From contig JAFMDF010000002.1 in the NCBI GenBank assembly GCA_017857395.1, forward strand, positions 1 through 64,000: a stretch of 64,000 bases of DNA. The letters are read 5' to 3'. This document shows, piece after piece, positions 63,026 through 64,000 of the stretch. Both the position numbers and the translations under genes were made by a program. Position 1 is the first letter of the stretch, and every line of letters begins with the position of its first letter. Origin of the DNA: Bacteroidota bacterium. Lineage in GTDB: Bacteria; Bacteroidota; Bacteroidia; Chitinophagales; Saprospiraceae. The notes beneath the pieces are model-generated. The model was not told where the DNA came from. It made no database searches and was given only the letters and a program-made list of their open reading frames with translations.

Positions 63026-64000
63026 ATGAAGCCAAGCATACCAAAAGGCACGAGAGACTTTACGCCAGAACAAGTGTCCAAAAGAAATTACATTTTCGAT
63101 ACCATCAAAAAAGTATTTATCAAATATGGCTATCAGCCAATTGAAACACCTGCGATGGAAAGTTTGTCGACTTTGACAGGAAAGTATGGAGAAGAAGGCG
63201 ATAAATTATTATTCAAAGTGTTGAATAATGGAGAATTTTTAAATAAAGCAGACAAGCAAGCAATTGCAGATGGCAATTCCGCTAAACTGATTCCGTCTAT
63301 TTCTAAAAGAGGATTACGATACGATTTAACCGTTCCTTTTGCCCGCTTTGTGGTGATGCACCAGAATGAGATTTCCTTTCCTTTTAAACGATACCAAATT
63401 CAACCAGTTTGGCGAGCAGACCGCCCACAAAAAGGTCGATACCAAGAATTTTATCAATGTGATGTAGATGTCGTTGGTTCTGATTCTTTGATGTATGAGG
63501 CGGAATTGGTACAGATTTATGATGAAGTCTTTGCGACTTTAGGCGTAAATGCAGAAATCAAAGTCAATAACCGAAAGATATTAGAAGGTATCGCAGAAGC
63601 TGCTGGTATTTCTGACCAGTTTATGGATATGACGATGGCTATTGATAAGTTGGATAAGATTGGGATAGAAGGGGTTCGGAAAGACTTAGCAGGAAGAGAC
63701 ATTGCTGAAACAGCGATTGATAAAATAGAAAAAATGTTAGGCGTCACTTCTTTAGCGCCTTTAAAAGAATTATTTGCAGATAGTCCTACGGGCCTTAAAG
63801 GCATTGAAGAATTAGAAGCTTTCCACAGTTATTTTGATTTAAAAACACCGACAAATGAAGTCGTGTTTGACATTACTTTAGCAAGAGGTCTGAGTTATTA
63901 TACAGGCTGTATTTTTGAAGTAAAAGCCAAGGATGTCAAAATGGGCAGTATTGGCGGTGGTGGACGATATGATGATTTGACAGGCAACTTTGGATTAAAA
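63026..64000 (+). CDS. hisS: Histidine--tRNA ligase, N-terminal part (runs off the window)
   Basis: The ATG at 63026 opens a frame with no stop up to base 64000, giving 325 codons. It charges tRNA-His in the cytosol. Signals are KGTRDFTPEQ near residue 7, RYDLTVPFARFV, motif 2 around QIQPVWRADRPQKGRYQEF, and the histidine-specific ARGLSYYTGCIFEV and GGGGRYDDL near the end. The usual length is about 420-460 residues, so the anticodon-binding domain lies beyond the window. Confidence 0.95.
   Translation, partial: MKPSIPKGTRDFTPEQVSKRNYIFDTIKKVFIKYGYQPIETPAMESLSTLTGKYGEEGDKLLFKVLNNGEFLNKADKQAIADGNSAKLIPSISKRGLRYDLTVPFARFVVMHQNEISFPFKRYQIQPVWRADRPQKGRYQEFYQCDVDVVGSDSLMYEAELVQIYDEVFATLGVNAEIKVNNRKILEGIAEAAGISDQFMDMTMAIDKLDKIGIEGVRKDLAGRDIAETAIDKIEKMLGVTSLAPLKELFADSPTGLKGIEELEAFHSYFDLKTPTNEVVFDITLARGLSYYTGCIFEVKAKDVKMGSIGGGGRYDDLTGNFGLK

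Overview
The window is AT-rich chromosomal DNA from a free-living member of the Bacteroidota. The evidence is several lineage-typical families (DUF4270, DUF4290, a fused MurF-Alr protein, a half-length GT5 protein next to panC, a PorE-like TPR/beta-propeller/OmpA protein), many short Bacteroidota-type lipoprotein signals, and -7 promoter boxes of the TAnnTTTG type. The mitochondrial-type citrate synthase and overall gene mix suggest Saprospiria or a neighbouring class, but that is a guess. I see no tRNA, rRNA, CRISPR array, insertion sequence or prophage.

Layout. 1-4.9 kb: a small ORF and a long hairpin, a DMT permease overlapping a TPR lipoprotein, an M20-type peptidase, and a DUF1080 lipoprotein. 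5-14.4 kb: an MFS transporter, murA, uvrA, a large secreted M14 peptidase and a small SPOR-like protein. 14.4-24.8 kb: rodA, tgt, a sugar nucleotidyltransferase, a secreted coiled-coil protein, then on the minus strand DUF4290, glmS, a DUF4270 lipoprotein and a GT5-like protein. 25-41.5 kb: panC, an AstE/AspA-type deacylase, metF, purD, murF-alr, a three-gene parvulin/SurA cluster, a pentapeptide-repeat protein, a TPR protein and uvrB. 41.6-54.6 kb: a CBS-domain protein, a TM2-TPR-SHOCT protein, an alpha/beta hydrolase, a PorE-like protein, an MtfA-like protein, citrate synthase, an HhH protein, a PLDc_N protein, a TrpF-like protein and a GH3 protein. 54.6-64 kb: a very unusual Clp-type AAA+ protein, a lipoprotein with an uncertain 5' end, cysteine desulfurase, an RluB/RsuA-type pseudouridine synthase, a macro-domain protein, pheS and the start of hisS.

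How the genes work together. Several serve the cell wall and envelope: glmS (glucosamine-6-P), murA, murF-alr, rodA, the SurA/parvulin trio for outer-membrane protein folding, the PorE-like protein and SPOR. uvrA and uvrB are the excision-repair pair but lie 28 kb apart. tgt, the pseudouridine synthase, pheS, hisS and the cysteine desulfurase serve tRNA/rRNA and translation.

Most notable points. (1) A 1087-residue Clp-like ATPase at 54578-57841 has a dead first AAA domain, an intact second one, and a C-terminal region that aligns by eye with the PCRF domain of peptide-chain release factors, without the GGQ domain. Its stop codon overlaps that of the convergent GH3 gene. (2) Many family members have lost key residues: an MtfA-like protein (HEYIK instead of HExxH), a TrpF-like protein (catalytic Cys and Asp lost), a half GT5 without KTGGL, an M20 protein with Gln for a metal His, and a Tgt without most zinc ligands. 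(3) A family of extragenic palindromes built from small TTCA/TAAA-looped hairpins lies between genes. (4) Four unrelated hairpins stand in a row after citrate synthase.
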